DNA of 60,406 nucleotides. Origin: Isosphaeraceae bacterium. GTDB lineage: Bacteria; Planctomycetota; Planctomycetia; Isosphaerales; Isosphaeraceae. Below are positions 27,953 through 36,300 of this stretch, piece by piece (the first letter of the stretch is position 1; the number at the start of each line of letters is the position of its first letter). The notes under the pieces are model-generated. The model had not been told where the DNA came from. It did not search any database and worked only from the letters and a program-made list of their open reading frames with translations. The stretch is taken from positions 1 through 60,406 of the forward strand of contig JANXSX010000137.1 in assembly GCA_025356475.1 (NCBI GenBank), written 5' to 3'. Both the position numbers and the translations under genes were made by a program.

Positions 27953-28002
27953 TTAGTCGCCAAGCGACTAAATTGCGACACGAGCATTTCACCTAAAGGT
28001 GA
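27953..28002. promoter_or_regulatory. Two palindromes upstream of higBA (candidate operators)
   Basis: TTAGTCGC-CAA-GCGACTAA at 27953-27971 (8-bp perfect arms) and TCACCT-AA-AGGTGA at 27989-28002 (6-bp perfect arms). They lie 78 and 114 bp upstream of the toxin start, where a HigA dimer would bind for autoregulation. The rest of the 27876-28258 gap holds no supported gene. Confidence 0.5.
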
Positions 28003-28258
28003 CAACTTATGTGTGAAGAGGCTTAGTTTTGCATTTGCGATCAACCGAGATATTCAAGAAGAACGAGCGAAACACCACCAAACGCACCCAGATCACATCT
28101 GCACTTGTCCGAGCAAATTCAATGCTGTCAGCGTAGTAGTGAAGATAGAAGTTTCTGTCAAGAAGGTCGCTAACTGGCCCGCTCCGCCGCTTGACCACCC
28201 CGGTCGCGCTCGATAGTTTGGGGTCTTTCATCCCAATCACCCAACGAGACGGCCATCG

Positions 28259-28915
28259 ATGTCCCGCGAAACGACTTTGAAGCGAATTCTCGAAGGTGGC
28301 ATCGTCGCGGTTGTCCGGGCCGATTCGGGGGAGCTGCTCACACAAGTGGTCAAGGCTCTTGCCGAAGGCGGGGTCACCGCCGCTGAGATTACCTTCACCG
28401 TCCCGAATGCGATCGAGGTTATCAAACAGGTCAAGCGTGAACTCGGTGACTCGATCGTTCTGGGTGCAGGGACGGTTCTCGACCCCGAGACAGCGCGGGC
28501 CGCGCTGCTGGCGGGAGCAGAATACCTCGTCAGCCCAACCGTGAATCTTGAAGTCATCAAGCTGTGTCGCCGGTACGACAAGGCGGTGATGCCCGGCGCG
28601 TTCACTCCCACCGAGGTCCTGACAGCCTGGGAAGCGGGCGCGGACGTCGTCAAAATCTTCCCATCCGATGTCGGAGGCCCACCGTACCTGAAAGCCCTTC
28701 GTGGCCCATTGCCCCAAATCAAGGTGATGCCCACGGGTGGAGTGGACCTCAACACGGCGGAAGCCTTTCTTAAAGCTGGCGCATGTTGCCTGGGGGTGGG
28801 GGGGTCGCTGGTGGAACCGCAGGCCATCGCCGCTGGGGATTTCGGTCGGATTCGAGATCTGGCTGCGAAGTATGTCGAGATCGTCAAACGGTTTCGGGCG
28901 AGCGCCCCGAAGTGA
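28259..28915 (+). CDS. eda: KDPG / KHG aldolase (Entner-Doudoroff)
   Basis: 218 residues, the standard length. It cleaves 2-keto-3-deoxy-6-phosphogluconate to pyruvate and glyceraldehyde 3-phosphate by a class I Schiff-base mechanism. Visible active-site residues are R20 in VAVVR, E43 in AAEITF, T72 in GAGTVL and the Schiff-base lysine K132 in VVKIFPS. The phosphate site is PTGGVDLNTAEAF and the end strand is CLGVGGSLV. No edd or sugar kinase gene is adjacent, so it acts as a single gene, perhaps for sugar acid use or hydroxyglutarate metabolism. Confidence 0.93.
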   Translation: MSRETTLKRILEGGIVAVVRADSGELLTQVVKALAEGGVTAAEITFTVPNAIEVIKQVKRELGDSIVLGAGTVLDPETARAALLAGAEYLVSPTVNLEVIKLCRRYDKAVMPGAFTPTEVLTAWEAGADVVKIFPSDVGGPPYLKALRGPLPQIKVMPTGGVDLNTAEAFLKAGACCLGVGGSLVEPQAIAAGDFGRIRDLAAKYVEIVKRFRASAPK

Positions 28916-29160
28916 CCCTAACGTTGAAAGAGCTGTCCGCAACGGCCACCTGATCGACTTGTAGCCGTCACAATCGCTACCTCGCGTTCAAGCGGACTGG
29001 CGTCAGAGTCGATAAACCACACCATGAGCGGTGTTGCGCCGCGCTTGGGTCGAGAGGTTGGCGAAGGAACGCCATCCTCCCGAACCAAGCGGCATGATTG
29101 GCTCGGTCCTGCTCGCGGGTTGAGTTTGATGAATCGACGCACCTGTCCAGGAGGGACCCG

Positions 29161-30774
29161 GTGACGCCAAGGTTGGCATGGGGGCGATTTCTGAAGCTAG
29201 GTCTTGTAGGGCAGGTAGCCCTTATCCTGGCGACGTGCGCGCTCCCATCCCAAGTCGAAGCGGCCCCCCCGAAAAGCCGGGTACCCGTGGTTCATTACAA
29301 AGAGCGGTCGTTCCGGATCCCTTTCAACCCGGTCGAGCCAACCGAGCGAGCGAGACTCAAAGAAGTCGTCCTTTGGGCCTCGGACGATCAAGGCTACACC
29401 TGGCAGAGGGCAGGGCGAACCACTCCCGATCGACCATCGTTCACGTACAAGGCGGCTCATGACGGTGAATGGTGCTTTGCGCTCGGGACAATCAACCTGA
29501 AAGGGCAGATGTTCCCGACGGACAAGAGTGAACTCGTTACAAATCTTAGGGTTGTGGTCGATACCATTCCTCCCTCGCTGGCGTTGGAAGCCCGTCCTCG
29601 CCGTGGAACGATCGCTTCGGTCCGGTGGGAGGTCCGCGATGAGCATCTCGAGATCGCCTCGCTCTATCTTGAGTATCTGACAGAAGGTTCATCGAGTTGG
29701 AAGCAGGCTCCCTTGCGCCGTCCCGCTCTGATTGGGGCTGAGACCTGGGATGTGGGGACGAGCGCCCCTCTCCGGGTAAGACTCAGCGTTTCGGACCGGG
29801 CCGGTAACCTGGGCCAGGAGCTGATTCAGGTCGGCTCGGGTGACCCTGAGCCGCCAACGCGGTCTGCGGCAGCGGCACCGGACTTCGAGTCGCTCCCCCC
29901 ACCGATCCTGCCGATTTCCCAGACTGGCCCATCAACCCGAGAAATACGAAACGAACCCAATTCCGCTCCTGCCGAGGGGATGGAATCCGACCTTGCCCCG
30001 GCTCCATTGAGTGGCGGCCCACCCTCGGCCCTACCGGTCGATGAGCCCGCCTCAATGACACCCAACGAAGTGACACCGACTCCCGTGGATGCTCCCCCGG
30101 CGAAATCGACTCCTCCTGGGTCGGGGAAGACTAAGATGGTTGGTAGTCCCAAGTTCGGGCTCCAGTACGCCGTTGATGATGCAGGGCCGAATGGGGCTTC
30201 GAGCGTCGAGCTCTGGGTCACGAACGATGGCGGGAGGACTTGGAGCAGGCGAGGAGAGGACCCCGACCGGGTCTCGCCCTTCCCCGTCGATCTGGGTGGG
30301 GAAGGAACTTACGGCCTCAGCTTGGTCGCCCGGGCGGCCAGTGGATTAGGCGACCAACCTCCAGCTCCAGGCGACCCCCCCCAGTTCTGGGTTGAGGTCG
30401 ATTCCAGTCCGCCCACGGTGCAACTCGACCCTCCGCAGGTCGGCACGGGGACATCGGCAGGAAAGGTAGTCGTCACCTGGCGAGCAACAGACCTCCATCT
30501 CGCCGACCGACCGATCATGATTTCGTACCGACCCGATGTTCCGGGAGCAACCTGGCAGCCGGTGACTGGACGAATCGAGAATACAGGTCGTTTCGTCTGG
30601 CAGGTTCCCGCCAACTATCCCCCGAAGTTCCATCTCCGGGTCGATGCCGTGGATGCGGCTGGTCACAAAGGTCACGCCGAGACAACAACCACTGGGCCTG
30701 TCTTCGTCGATCGAACTCGGCCTAAAAGCCGAATTCTCGGCCTCGATGTTGAGGCCAGCCCCCGGCCAAGGTGA
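29161..30774 (+). CDS. Secreted protein with Ig-like domains, unknown function
   Basis: 537 residues starting at GTG 29161, chosen because an AGGAGG site lies 7 bp upstream; an upstream in-frame TTG at 29098 adds an unlikely leader. Signal peptide at residues ~8-34 (LKLGLVGQVALILATCALP, then VEAAPP). Two similar regions flank a Pro/Ser-rich linker (~240-340). Each contains WxSxDxGxTWxRxG-type turns (LWASDDQGYTWQRAG, LWVTNDGGRTWSRRG) and an Ig-like strand set ending VDTIPPSLALE or VDSSPPTVQLD. This planctomycete pattern resembles BNR/Ig surface proteins. No catalytic residues are evident. Probably periplasmic or cell-surface. Confidence 0.72.
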   Translation: MTPRLAWGRFLKLGLVGQVALILATCALPSQVEAAPPKSRVPVVHYKERSFRIPFNPVEPTERARLKEVVLWASDDQGYTWQRAGRTTPDRPSFTYKAAHDGEWCFALGTINLKGQMFPTDKSELVTNLRVVVDTIPPSLALEARPRRGTIASVRWEVRDEHLEIASLYLEYLTEGSSSWKQAPLRRPALIGAETWDVGTSAPLRVRLSVSDRAGNLGQELIQVGSGDPEPPTRSAAAAPDFESLPPPILPISQTGPSTREIRNEPNSAPAEGMESDLAPAPLSGGPPSALPVDEPASMTPNEVTPTPVDAPPAKSTPPGSGKTKMVGSPKFGLQYAVDDAGPNGASSVELWVTNDGGRTWSRRGEDPDRVSPFPVDLGGEGTYGLSLVARAASGLGDQPPAPGDPPQFWVEVDSSPPTVQLDPPQVGTGTSAGKVVVTWRATDLHLADRPIMISYRPDVPGATWQPVTGRIENTGRFVWQVPANYPPKFHLRVDAVDAAGHKGHAETTTTGPVFVDRTRPKSRILGLDVEASPRPR

Positions 30775-30841
30775 GGCATTCAGGCGATCGTGAAACCCTC
30801 GGAACGGTAGACACCTGGCACCCTCGCCCTGGTGATCACGA

Positions 30842-31144
30842 TCAGATCGACTCCCCTCGCCGCTGATAAGTCGGTCCTTCGCCGGTCAAAAGCCAGTGGG
30901 GATGGGCACCGGTCAGCACCAGGAATTGGAGCATCGATTCCGCCGAGATGGCACCTTGCGACTCAGCTTCGAGCCATGCCCGTGAGCTGAATCCCAGGGC
31001 AAGTGCCAGCATGGGTGCCCCGTGTTGGCCATAGATTTCGAGCCGGATCGCCCTGAGACGCGATCCCAGTTCGAGTTTGGAACTTATTCCGTCCCTTGGT
31101 TCGGGTTCTGGTCCCGAGCCTGGGTCAGGTTCCGGCAACGCCAT
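30842..31144 (-). CDS. Small helix-turn-helix-type protein
   Basis: 100 residues from ATG 31144 (a GTG four codons upstream is also in frame). After a Pro/Glu-rich start, residues ~30-95 form a helical domain (LGSRLRAIRLEIYG, MLALALGFSSRAWLEAESQG, MLQFLVLTGAHPHWLLTGEG). This matches the Cro/C1-like planctomycete regulators in which LTGxHPHWLLTGEG closes the domain. Likely a DNA-binding regulator; its targets are not evident. It is divergent from the gene at 31341 with a 196-bp gap that could be its control region. Confidence 0.68.
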   Translation of the reverse strand: MALPEPDPGSGPEPEPRDGISSKLELGSRLRAIRLEIYGQHGAPMLALALGFSSRAWLEAESQGAISAESMLQFLVLTGAHPHWLLTGEGPTYQRRGESI

Positions 31145-31340
31145 TGCGGACCTCACTGACTCATCACGCGTGGGAAATTCGACACGTTAATTTATCCTTG
31201 CCTGTCTCTGGAAGCGAGGCAAGCCGCGAACTTGAAGAATTTTCCAGAAAGCATGACGCGACTGGTTTGATCTTACGGTTTGTAACTCGGCGGGGAGATT
31301 GAAGAGACCCAATCAGACTTGGTTGTAGGGATCAAAAACC

Positions 31341-31952
31341 GTGACACCTCAACGAATGCTCAAGGACAGCCTTGTCCAAAGGCTCGAACAGGCATACCGG
31401 TTAAGACACCCAGACTGGCGAGATAGTTGTCGCTCCGATCGCGTCTGGTCCGTTGCAGCGAACATTCTTATCGAAGTCAATGTGCAAGACCCGTCGATTC
31501 CCGTTGATCCCGAGCTTTACGTGGCGGCCCAGCCCCTCTCGACCCATTGGGCCGATCCCTGGGCAGAACTGGCATGCCCAGCCGCAGCAAGACGATTTCG
31601 CCGGCAAGTCCGGCAGATGATTCTCACACTTCGAAATGAGATCCGGCGCGAAGTACGTCGCGCTGAAGCTAAGATGCGGCATGGTATTGGCGTGGAATCG
31701 GTCCTCTTGCCAAGCAATCACTCTCTGACAGCACTTGGCTGTTTCATCGTTGCCCACCGCGCTGGGCGTGCCGATCTTGCCTGGCAATTTAGCGGGCTCG
31801 TCGAAGAACAACACCAGGCTTGTCCGCTCTATCGACAGGCCGCACGCGGGCTGCTTCCACATCAGCTCTACCCTGAGGTGGAAGAAAAATCGGTCGAATC
31901 GTTCGGACTGATACCTTCGGCCCTCCGAATGGTGCCGGCCTACTTGAACTGA
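31341..31952 (+). CDS. Hypothetical protein, helical
   Basis: 203 residues from GTG 31341, which has an AGGGA site about 9 bp upstream; the next in-frame ATG is codon 6. Mostly helical and basic in the centre (FRRQVRQMILTLRNEIRREV, then RRAEAKMRHGIGVE), followed by NHSLTALGCFIVAHRAGRAD and a Trp/His-rich segment. No known motif or signal peptide is seen. The closest guess is a planctomycete-specific cytoplasmic protein; I do not recognise it. It stands between a small regulator and a small surface-type protein. Confidence 0.6.
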   Translation: MTPQRMLKDSLVQRLEQAYRLRHPDWRDSCRSDRVWSVAANILIEVNVQDPSIPVDPELYVAAQPLSTHWADPWAELACPAAARRFRRQVRQMILTLRNEIRREVRRAEAKMRHGIGVESVLLPSNHSLTALGCFIVAHRAGRADLAWQFSGLVEEQHQACPLYRQAARGLLPHQLYPEVEEKSVESFGLIPSALRMVPAYLN

Positions 31953-32125
31953 TCACCGCAGATCAACTCATCGACCGACAATGATCATTGGTTGGTTCAT
32001 CGATACGGAGTCGTGAAGAGGCCTTCGTTGGCTTCGCCTGGCTCCCCGTGCGTCCTGAGCTTACTCAACCCCCGAACACTCGACATTGATCTGGCAAACT
32101 CCACTATCGATTCCGGAGAATACTC

Positions 32126-32416
32126 ATGCGACGTCGCTTCTCCCTGGGTGTCGAACTCCTTTGCGAACGTCTGACCTTGGACGCTTCCGCAATTACGGTC
32201 GTGATTCCCGTCCTGCCTCCTGGACAGCTCCCCACGATCCCGCCTTCTGAACAGCTCCCCACGATCCCGACTGCTGAAGAACTCCCCACGATCCCGACTG
32301 CGACCTTGATCCTCGACCCCTGGTATGACTATCGCATCGAGCCATTCGATCCGATGGACCCGAATTATCGAAACGATGATGGTCCCGTTCCGTGGTTCGA
32401 TCCGATGGGTGTTTGA
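32126..32416 (+). CDS. Short protein with planctomycete leader and LPTIP repeats
   Basis: 96 residues. The start MRRRFSLGVELLCERLTLDAS matches the surface-targeting leader pattern LExLExRxLLxA of planctomycetes, with Cys in place of a common small residue. Then come three or four units of roughly LPTIPxxEQ (QLPTIPPSE, QLPTIPTAE, ELPTIPTA) and an acidic, aromatic tail (WYDYRIEPFDPMDPNYR). It may be a minimal surface protein or a truncated member of a larger family. Function unknown. Confidence 0.5.
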   Translation: MRRRFSLGVELLCERLTLDASAITVVIPVLPPGQLPTIPPSEQLPTIPTAEELPTIPTATLILDPWYDYRIEPFDPMDPNYRNDDGPVPWFDPMGV

Positions 32417-32713
32417 TGGCTGCTGAGTAGCGATTGCCCCCATTCCCACGTGGCCCGTCGCGCTTGCCGATTCGCCGGAATCTGTGCGGTGCGGCGGCCT
32501 TGTGTGATAAACCATGTCCTTGGTCTGGTGGAGAATCTGCAGATAGGTGTTGGAATATTCTGGACGTACCGCTTTTACCTGCCGGGTCGTGTCGCTACAA
32601 TAGCACACGGTCTGGAGGGGTAAGGCGAGTACGTCTAGTTCTTCGTCCGCACCGTAGGACGAAGAACGGCTTGCGAGTTCCTCCCGATCTCAAAGTTCTG
32701 GGAGGAACGCACA
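32417..32713. other. Leader region of the sigma factor gene
   Basis: 297 bp without a supported gene. The only structure seen is the hairpin at 32638-32667; a ribosome binding site (GGGAGGA) lies directly before the start at 32714. Confidence 0.5.
32638..32667. promoter_or_regulatory. Perfect hairpin/palindrome upstream of the ECF sigma gene
   Basis: 11-bp perfect arms GTTCTTCGTCC / GGACGAAGAAC with an 8-nt loop, 46 bp upstream of the sigma factor start codon. There is no T tract, so an attenuator is unlikely. It could be an operator for a dimeric regulator or a structured 5' leader. Confidence 0.55.
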
Positions 32714-33346
32714 ATGACGATGAAGTCGGGAGCGTCGCCCTGCAGTTTAGCTGCGGCGGATGGTCTCTTCGCTCGGGCTCAGGCGGGCGATCAGGACGCC
32801 TGGAAAGAGCTCTTCGACACCTGTTACGACAAAGTCGTACGGGTTGTCCGTCGTAAACTCGATCACCAGCTCAACGGACGCGTGATGCGTTCGCTGTATG
32901 ATTCCTCCGACATCGCCAACGATGTCTGGAAGAGTCTGGCTGCGAAGAGTGATCGGTTTGAGTTCGTCACCGTCGATCATCTCATGACCTTCCTAGTGAA
33001 GGCAGCCGAGGATCGCGTAATCGACGAATACCGGCGTATTCATGCCAAGAAGCGGCAAGAGCATCGCAAGCGCTCGTTTCATGGTGTCGATGACGACTTC
33101 CCGTACGAACCCCTAGCGACGGACGCGACCCCGTCGCAACACGCCCAGGCCAATGAAACGGCGAAGCAGATCTCTGCAGGGGGCAACGACGAAGTTGACG
33201 CGCTCATTCAACGAAAACTGATGGGTGACACGAATGAAGAGGCCGCTAGCCATCTTCATTGGACCGTACGGAAGGTGCAGCGTGTCCTCAAAAATCTCTC
33301 GAACTCCTTCGAAACCCGGAGTCGTCGAACGAGGATTGACCCATGA
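32714..33346 (+). CDS. ECF-type RNA polymerase sigma factor (planctomycete kinase-linked type)
   Basis: 210 residues with a GGGAGGA site upstream. Region 2 covers ~18-100 (LFARAQAGDQDAWKELFD, SSDIANDVWKSL, HLMTFLVKAAEDRVIDEYR). A linker carries KKRQEHRKRSF, and region 4 (~155-200) has DALIQRKLMGDTNEEAASHL and RKVQRVLKNLSNSF. These match the ECF groups found in planctomycetes next to Ser/Thr kinases. No anti-sigma gene is present. Instead the next gene overlaps by ATGA and encodes a membrane kinase, which by analogy may control sigma activity by phosphorylation. Confidence 0.88.
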   Translation: MTMKSGASPCSLAAADGLFARAQAGDQDAWKELFDTCYDKVVRVVRRKLDHQLNGRVMRSLYDSSDIANDVWKSLAAKSDRFEFVTVDHLMTFLVKAAEDRVIDEYRRIHAKKRQEHRKRSFHGVDDDFPYEPLATDATPSQHAQANETAKQISAGGNDEVDALIQRKLMGDTNEEAASHLHWTVRKVQRVLKNLSNSFETRSRRTRIDP

Positions 33347-35778
33347 AAAGTGTCCTGGTCCCGGCTCGCTCCGTCCGCGAGCCGGATCTGGTCAGGCAAG
33401 CCTTGAGCGCACTCGATGCCGCGTGGTCTCAAGGCGATTTCACGGTCGACGGGTTCGCGAAACTGGTCGAACGCGATCAAGGATCGCCGTCGCTCGTTGC
33501 GCGACTCATCAAGGCAGACCTAAACCACAGATATGTGGGTGGCCAGAAGACGGAGGTTACCGAATACCTCGATCGTTTTCCTTGGCTCGCCGATTACAAA
33601 GACCGAATGGTCAGCCTCCTCTACGAAGAGTTTTGCCTCCGCGAAGAGTACGGTGAGCCCCAGGATCCAAGTATTTTCTGTGCCAGATACCCCACCTGGA
33701 GCGACTCGATCCGGTCGCAGATTCGTTATCACCGTGTCATCAGCCAAGCCGTAGGTCAAGTCTCTCCGCGCCCGAGATACCCCGAGGTTGGGGAGTATTT
33801 CGGTCGCTTCGAGCTTGCTCGAAATCTCGGGGAAGGAGGGGCTGCACGCGTCTACCTCGCCTTCGATGACGATCTCGGTGGAAAACCTTTCGTCCTGAAA
33901 ATTTCCGCTGACGTTGGTGACGAACCCTCAATCATGGGTCGACTCTCACACGTCAATATTGTTCCGGTCATCTGGGTGGATACCGAAACGGAGACGGGAC
34001 TTCGCGGTCTCGCAATGCCTTATTTCGCAGGGCGTCCCCTCGACCAGGCGCTTAAGCTGATCGATCCGAGCAAGCCCTCCACGAGGGCGAGGGCTCTCTG
34101 GCAAGTGATCGCCCCCAAAACGAAGCCGGGAGGATCACCAGCCGAAATCTCACCCCCTTGGCCCGATTTTCCAGCAAATCAATCCTACGCTCATGGAGTC
34201 GTCTGGCTGATTCGAGCCCTGGCCCTGGCCCTAGAACACGCCCATCGTCGTGACATCCAACATGGTGATGTGAAGCCCGCGAACATCCTCCTGACGGTCG
34301 ACGATGGCCCGAAGCTTCTCGACTTCAATCTCGCCCGTTCGCCAGATATTGTCGATTCCGCCCACCTCGGGGGGACCCTTCCCTACATGGCTCCCGAGCA
34401 GTTACGAGCCTTTCTTGATCCCGAGCGATGGAGTGAAGTCGGGGCTCAGGCCGATATCTACTCGCTCGGCCTCGTCATGACTGAGCTGCTCACGGGTGAA
34501 CGGCCTGGAATCGACGAGGCGTTTGAGAAACTCCCCAGACCCCGCGCCATTAACGCCCTCCTTTTCGCACGTGGACTCCCACGGCGAAGCCTAAGGTCAG
34601 TGAATCCGAGCGTCCCCCACGCGCTGGACGCGATTGCCGAGCGGTGCCTCGCCTTCGACCCCACTGAGCGCTATCGGACTGCTGCGGACCTAGCAGAGGA
34701 TCTCGACGGATTCCTCGAGCGAAAGCCCCTCACCCATACGACCAACCCTTCGCGAACAGAACGTTCTGCAAACTGGCTGATCCGGAATCGACTCACCCTC
34801 CTTGTCGTCTCGCTCGTCCTCTCGACTCTGGCCATTTGCGTATATTCGTTCGACCTGGGCCAGGTCGCCACGAGTTGGGTTGTACCGATCGTTCAACGAA
34901 AAGAAATGACACAGGTCGTCGACTACCTTGATGCCCAAAAGTTGGCTGAGGCACGGTCCGAACTAATCAGGCTTGAGGGCCTCTACCCGCAGTCAGTCCT
35001 GCCACCAATCTATCTGGCGAGCACCCTGATTGCCGCCAAATCCTCGACGCCTGCCCTTCTGGTCCGAATTCTTCAGAAGGTCATCGAAGCCCCCGACAGG
35101 TTCGATCAAGTCCGTGCGTGGAAAGCGCATGACTCGGATCTCGCGAGAAGACTCTCCGTCCTCTCAAGGCTACTGGTCGAAAAAACCCAGGCGACGAACG
35201 ACGAGGTAAACCGAGTCGCTTGGGGTCTGGCAGAGCTAGCAAACTCGATCGATCAGCAAGACTCCCAGGCCCTTGGGATACTAGGTTCGCGGTCGCTCCT
35301 TCGAGGTGAATTTGAGGCAAGTCAGGGGTTTTTCGATCAGGCGATCAGGTTTGCGATCACCGCTCCTGAGAGGGCCAATCTCTGTCAAAGTCGGGCCCGG
35401 CTCTTTATACGTTGGGGGGAGCAGATCATCAATGAGGGGCGTGTTGACGCACCCGCTGATGCAGCAAGCCGATTCTCGGCAGCGCTTGAGGATCTCGAAG
35501 ACTTTCGCAGTCTCAAACGCGAGAGGGATCGCCGCAGCACGTATTCCTATCAGGTCATGATCGGACGCGCAGCCTTGGGAATGGCCAAAGCCCTGACCCG
35601 TGACCCTTCGGCATCGGACATTCGGTCACGGACGTTTCTTGATCGGGCGGAGGACGAGATTAGCGCAGCGGTAAAGTTCGAAACCGAGGATTTAAGAGAC
35701 TCGGGGATGCAGGACGCTTCCAATCTTCTCACGGAAATTCGGAAGCTACGTGGAGTCTCGCTTGGCTTGACTCCTTGA
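33343..35778 (+). CDS. Membrane Ser/Thr protein kinase coupled to the sigma factor
   Basis: 811 residues. N-terminal ~150 residues: a helical region (VRQALSALDAAWSQGDFTVD, EYLDRFPWLADY) like the N-terminal part of other planctomycete sigma-linked kinases. Kinase domain ~153-480: Gly-loop LGEGGAARVYLA, K186 in FVLKIS, catalytic loop HGDVKPANIL (H307, D309, K311), then D327-F-N329 instead of DFG, and GTLPYMAPEQ. One membrane helix at ~485-510 (LTLLVVSLVLSTLAICVYSF) and a ~290-residue C-terminal TPR-like helical sensor domain. HGD and DFN variants are common in this kinase type, so activity is plausible but not certain. The ATGA overlap with the sigma gene implies coordinated synthesis. Confidence 0.9.
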   Translation: MKSVLVPARSVREPDLVRQALSALDAAWSQGDFTVDGFAKLVERDQGSPSLVARLIKADLNHRYVGGQKTEVTEYLDRFPWLADYKDRMVSLLYEEFCLREEYGEPQDPSIFCARYPTWSDSIRSQIRYHRVISQAVGQVSPRPRYPEVGEYFGRFELARNLGEGGAARVYLAFDDDLGGKPFVLKISADVGDEPSIMGRLSHVNIVPVIWVDTETETGLRGLAMPYFAGRPLDQALKLIDPSKPSTRARALWQVIAPKTKPGGSPAEISPPWPDFPANQSYAHGVVWLIRALALALEHAHRRDIQHGDVKPANILLTVDDGPKLLDFNLARSPDIVDSAHLGGTLPYMAPEQLRAFLDPERWSEVGAQADIYSLGLVMTELLTGERPGIDEAFEKLPRPRAINALLFARGLPRRSLRSVNPSVPHALDAIAERCLAFDPTERYRTAADLAEDLDGFLERKPLTHTTNPSRTERSANWLIRNRLTLLVVSLVLSTLAICVYSFDLGQVATSWVVPIVQRKEMTQVVDYLDAQKLAEARSELIRLEGLYPQSVLPPIYLASTLIAAKSSTPALLVRILQKVIEAPDRFDQVRAWKAHDSDLARRLSVLSRLLVEKTQATNDEVNRVAWGLAELANSIDQQDSQALGILGSRSLLRGEFEASQGFFDQAIRFAITAPERANLCQSRARLFIRWGEQIINEGRVDAPADAASRFSAALEDLEDFRSLKRERDRRSTYSYQVMIGRAALGMAKALTRDPSASDIRSRTFLDRAEDEISAAVKFETEDLRDSGMQDASNLLTEIRKLRGVSLGLTP

Positions 35779-35804
35779 GAGGTCCGGCACCTCCGACTCA
35801 TGTG

Positions 35805-36164
35805 TCAAAATGGATTTTTGTTGCCGAGCTGGGTCGCAAACTGGCCCGCCAGGCGAGCATTGGAAACAATCAAGGCTCGGTTGGCTTTAAGGCTCTCGCC
35901 GTCGGTCGCCAGTCGGAGCTGATCGAGTAGGAACGGGGTGACGTCCTTCCCTCGAATGCCGGTGGTTTGAGCTTGATTTATCGCGTCAGCGAGGCTGTGC
36001 TCCATCCGATCTCGGGCGGGTGCAAACTCCTCGGGAACTGACTGGGCAATGATAATTCCGCCGGGAAGCCCCAACTTGCGATGACTCGCGACGATCTCGG
36101 TCGATCCCAAGAGCTTCTGACACCTCCGAAGCGATCTCGATCGACACTGATAACACGAATGCAT
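35805..36164 (-). pseudogene. psuG: Remnant of pseudouridine-5'-phosphate glycosidase (C-terminal end)
   Basis: A 119-codon frame whose residues ~20-119 resemble the last ~95 residues of PsuG: SHRKLGLPGGIIIAQSVPEE, then GIRGKDVTPFLLDQLRLATD and SLKANRALIVSNARLAGQ. PsuG enzymes are about 300 residues, so two thirds, including the catalytic Lys/Glu region, is missing. The preceding segment in other frames (up to ~36240) keeps only faint similarity, so the gene looks eroded or cut by the insertion of the FHA-kinase gene region. No PsuK kinase gene is nearby. Confidence 0.72.
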
Positions 36165-36300
36165 CCACGGAGAGTATGGGGCGGATCGCGAATTCTTGCG
36201 TCTGGATCAGGCACAAACCGCGTTTCTGGGAGTAATCACAGTATAATGACGATACGTCCCACCCAGAGATTGGGTCCGGAAGGAGAATTTCGCCGAACCC

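Noticed and set aside
28007-28942. 311-codon minus-strand frame
   Set aside because: Covers the KDPG aldolase gene on the opposite strand, which has all active-site residues; this frame has none.
32417-32713. Riboswitch-like leader before the sigma factor
   Set aside because: Only a simple hairpin is present; no known aptamer consensus and no terminator T tract.
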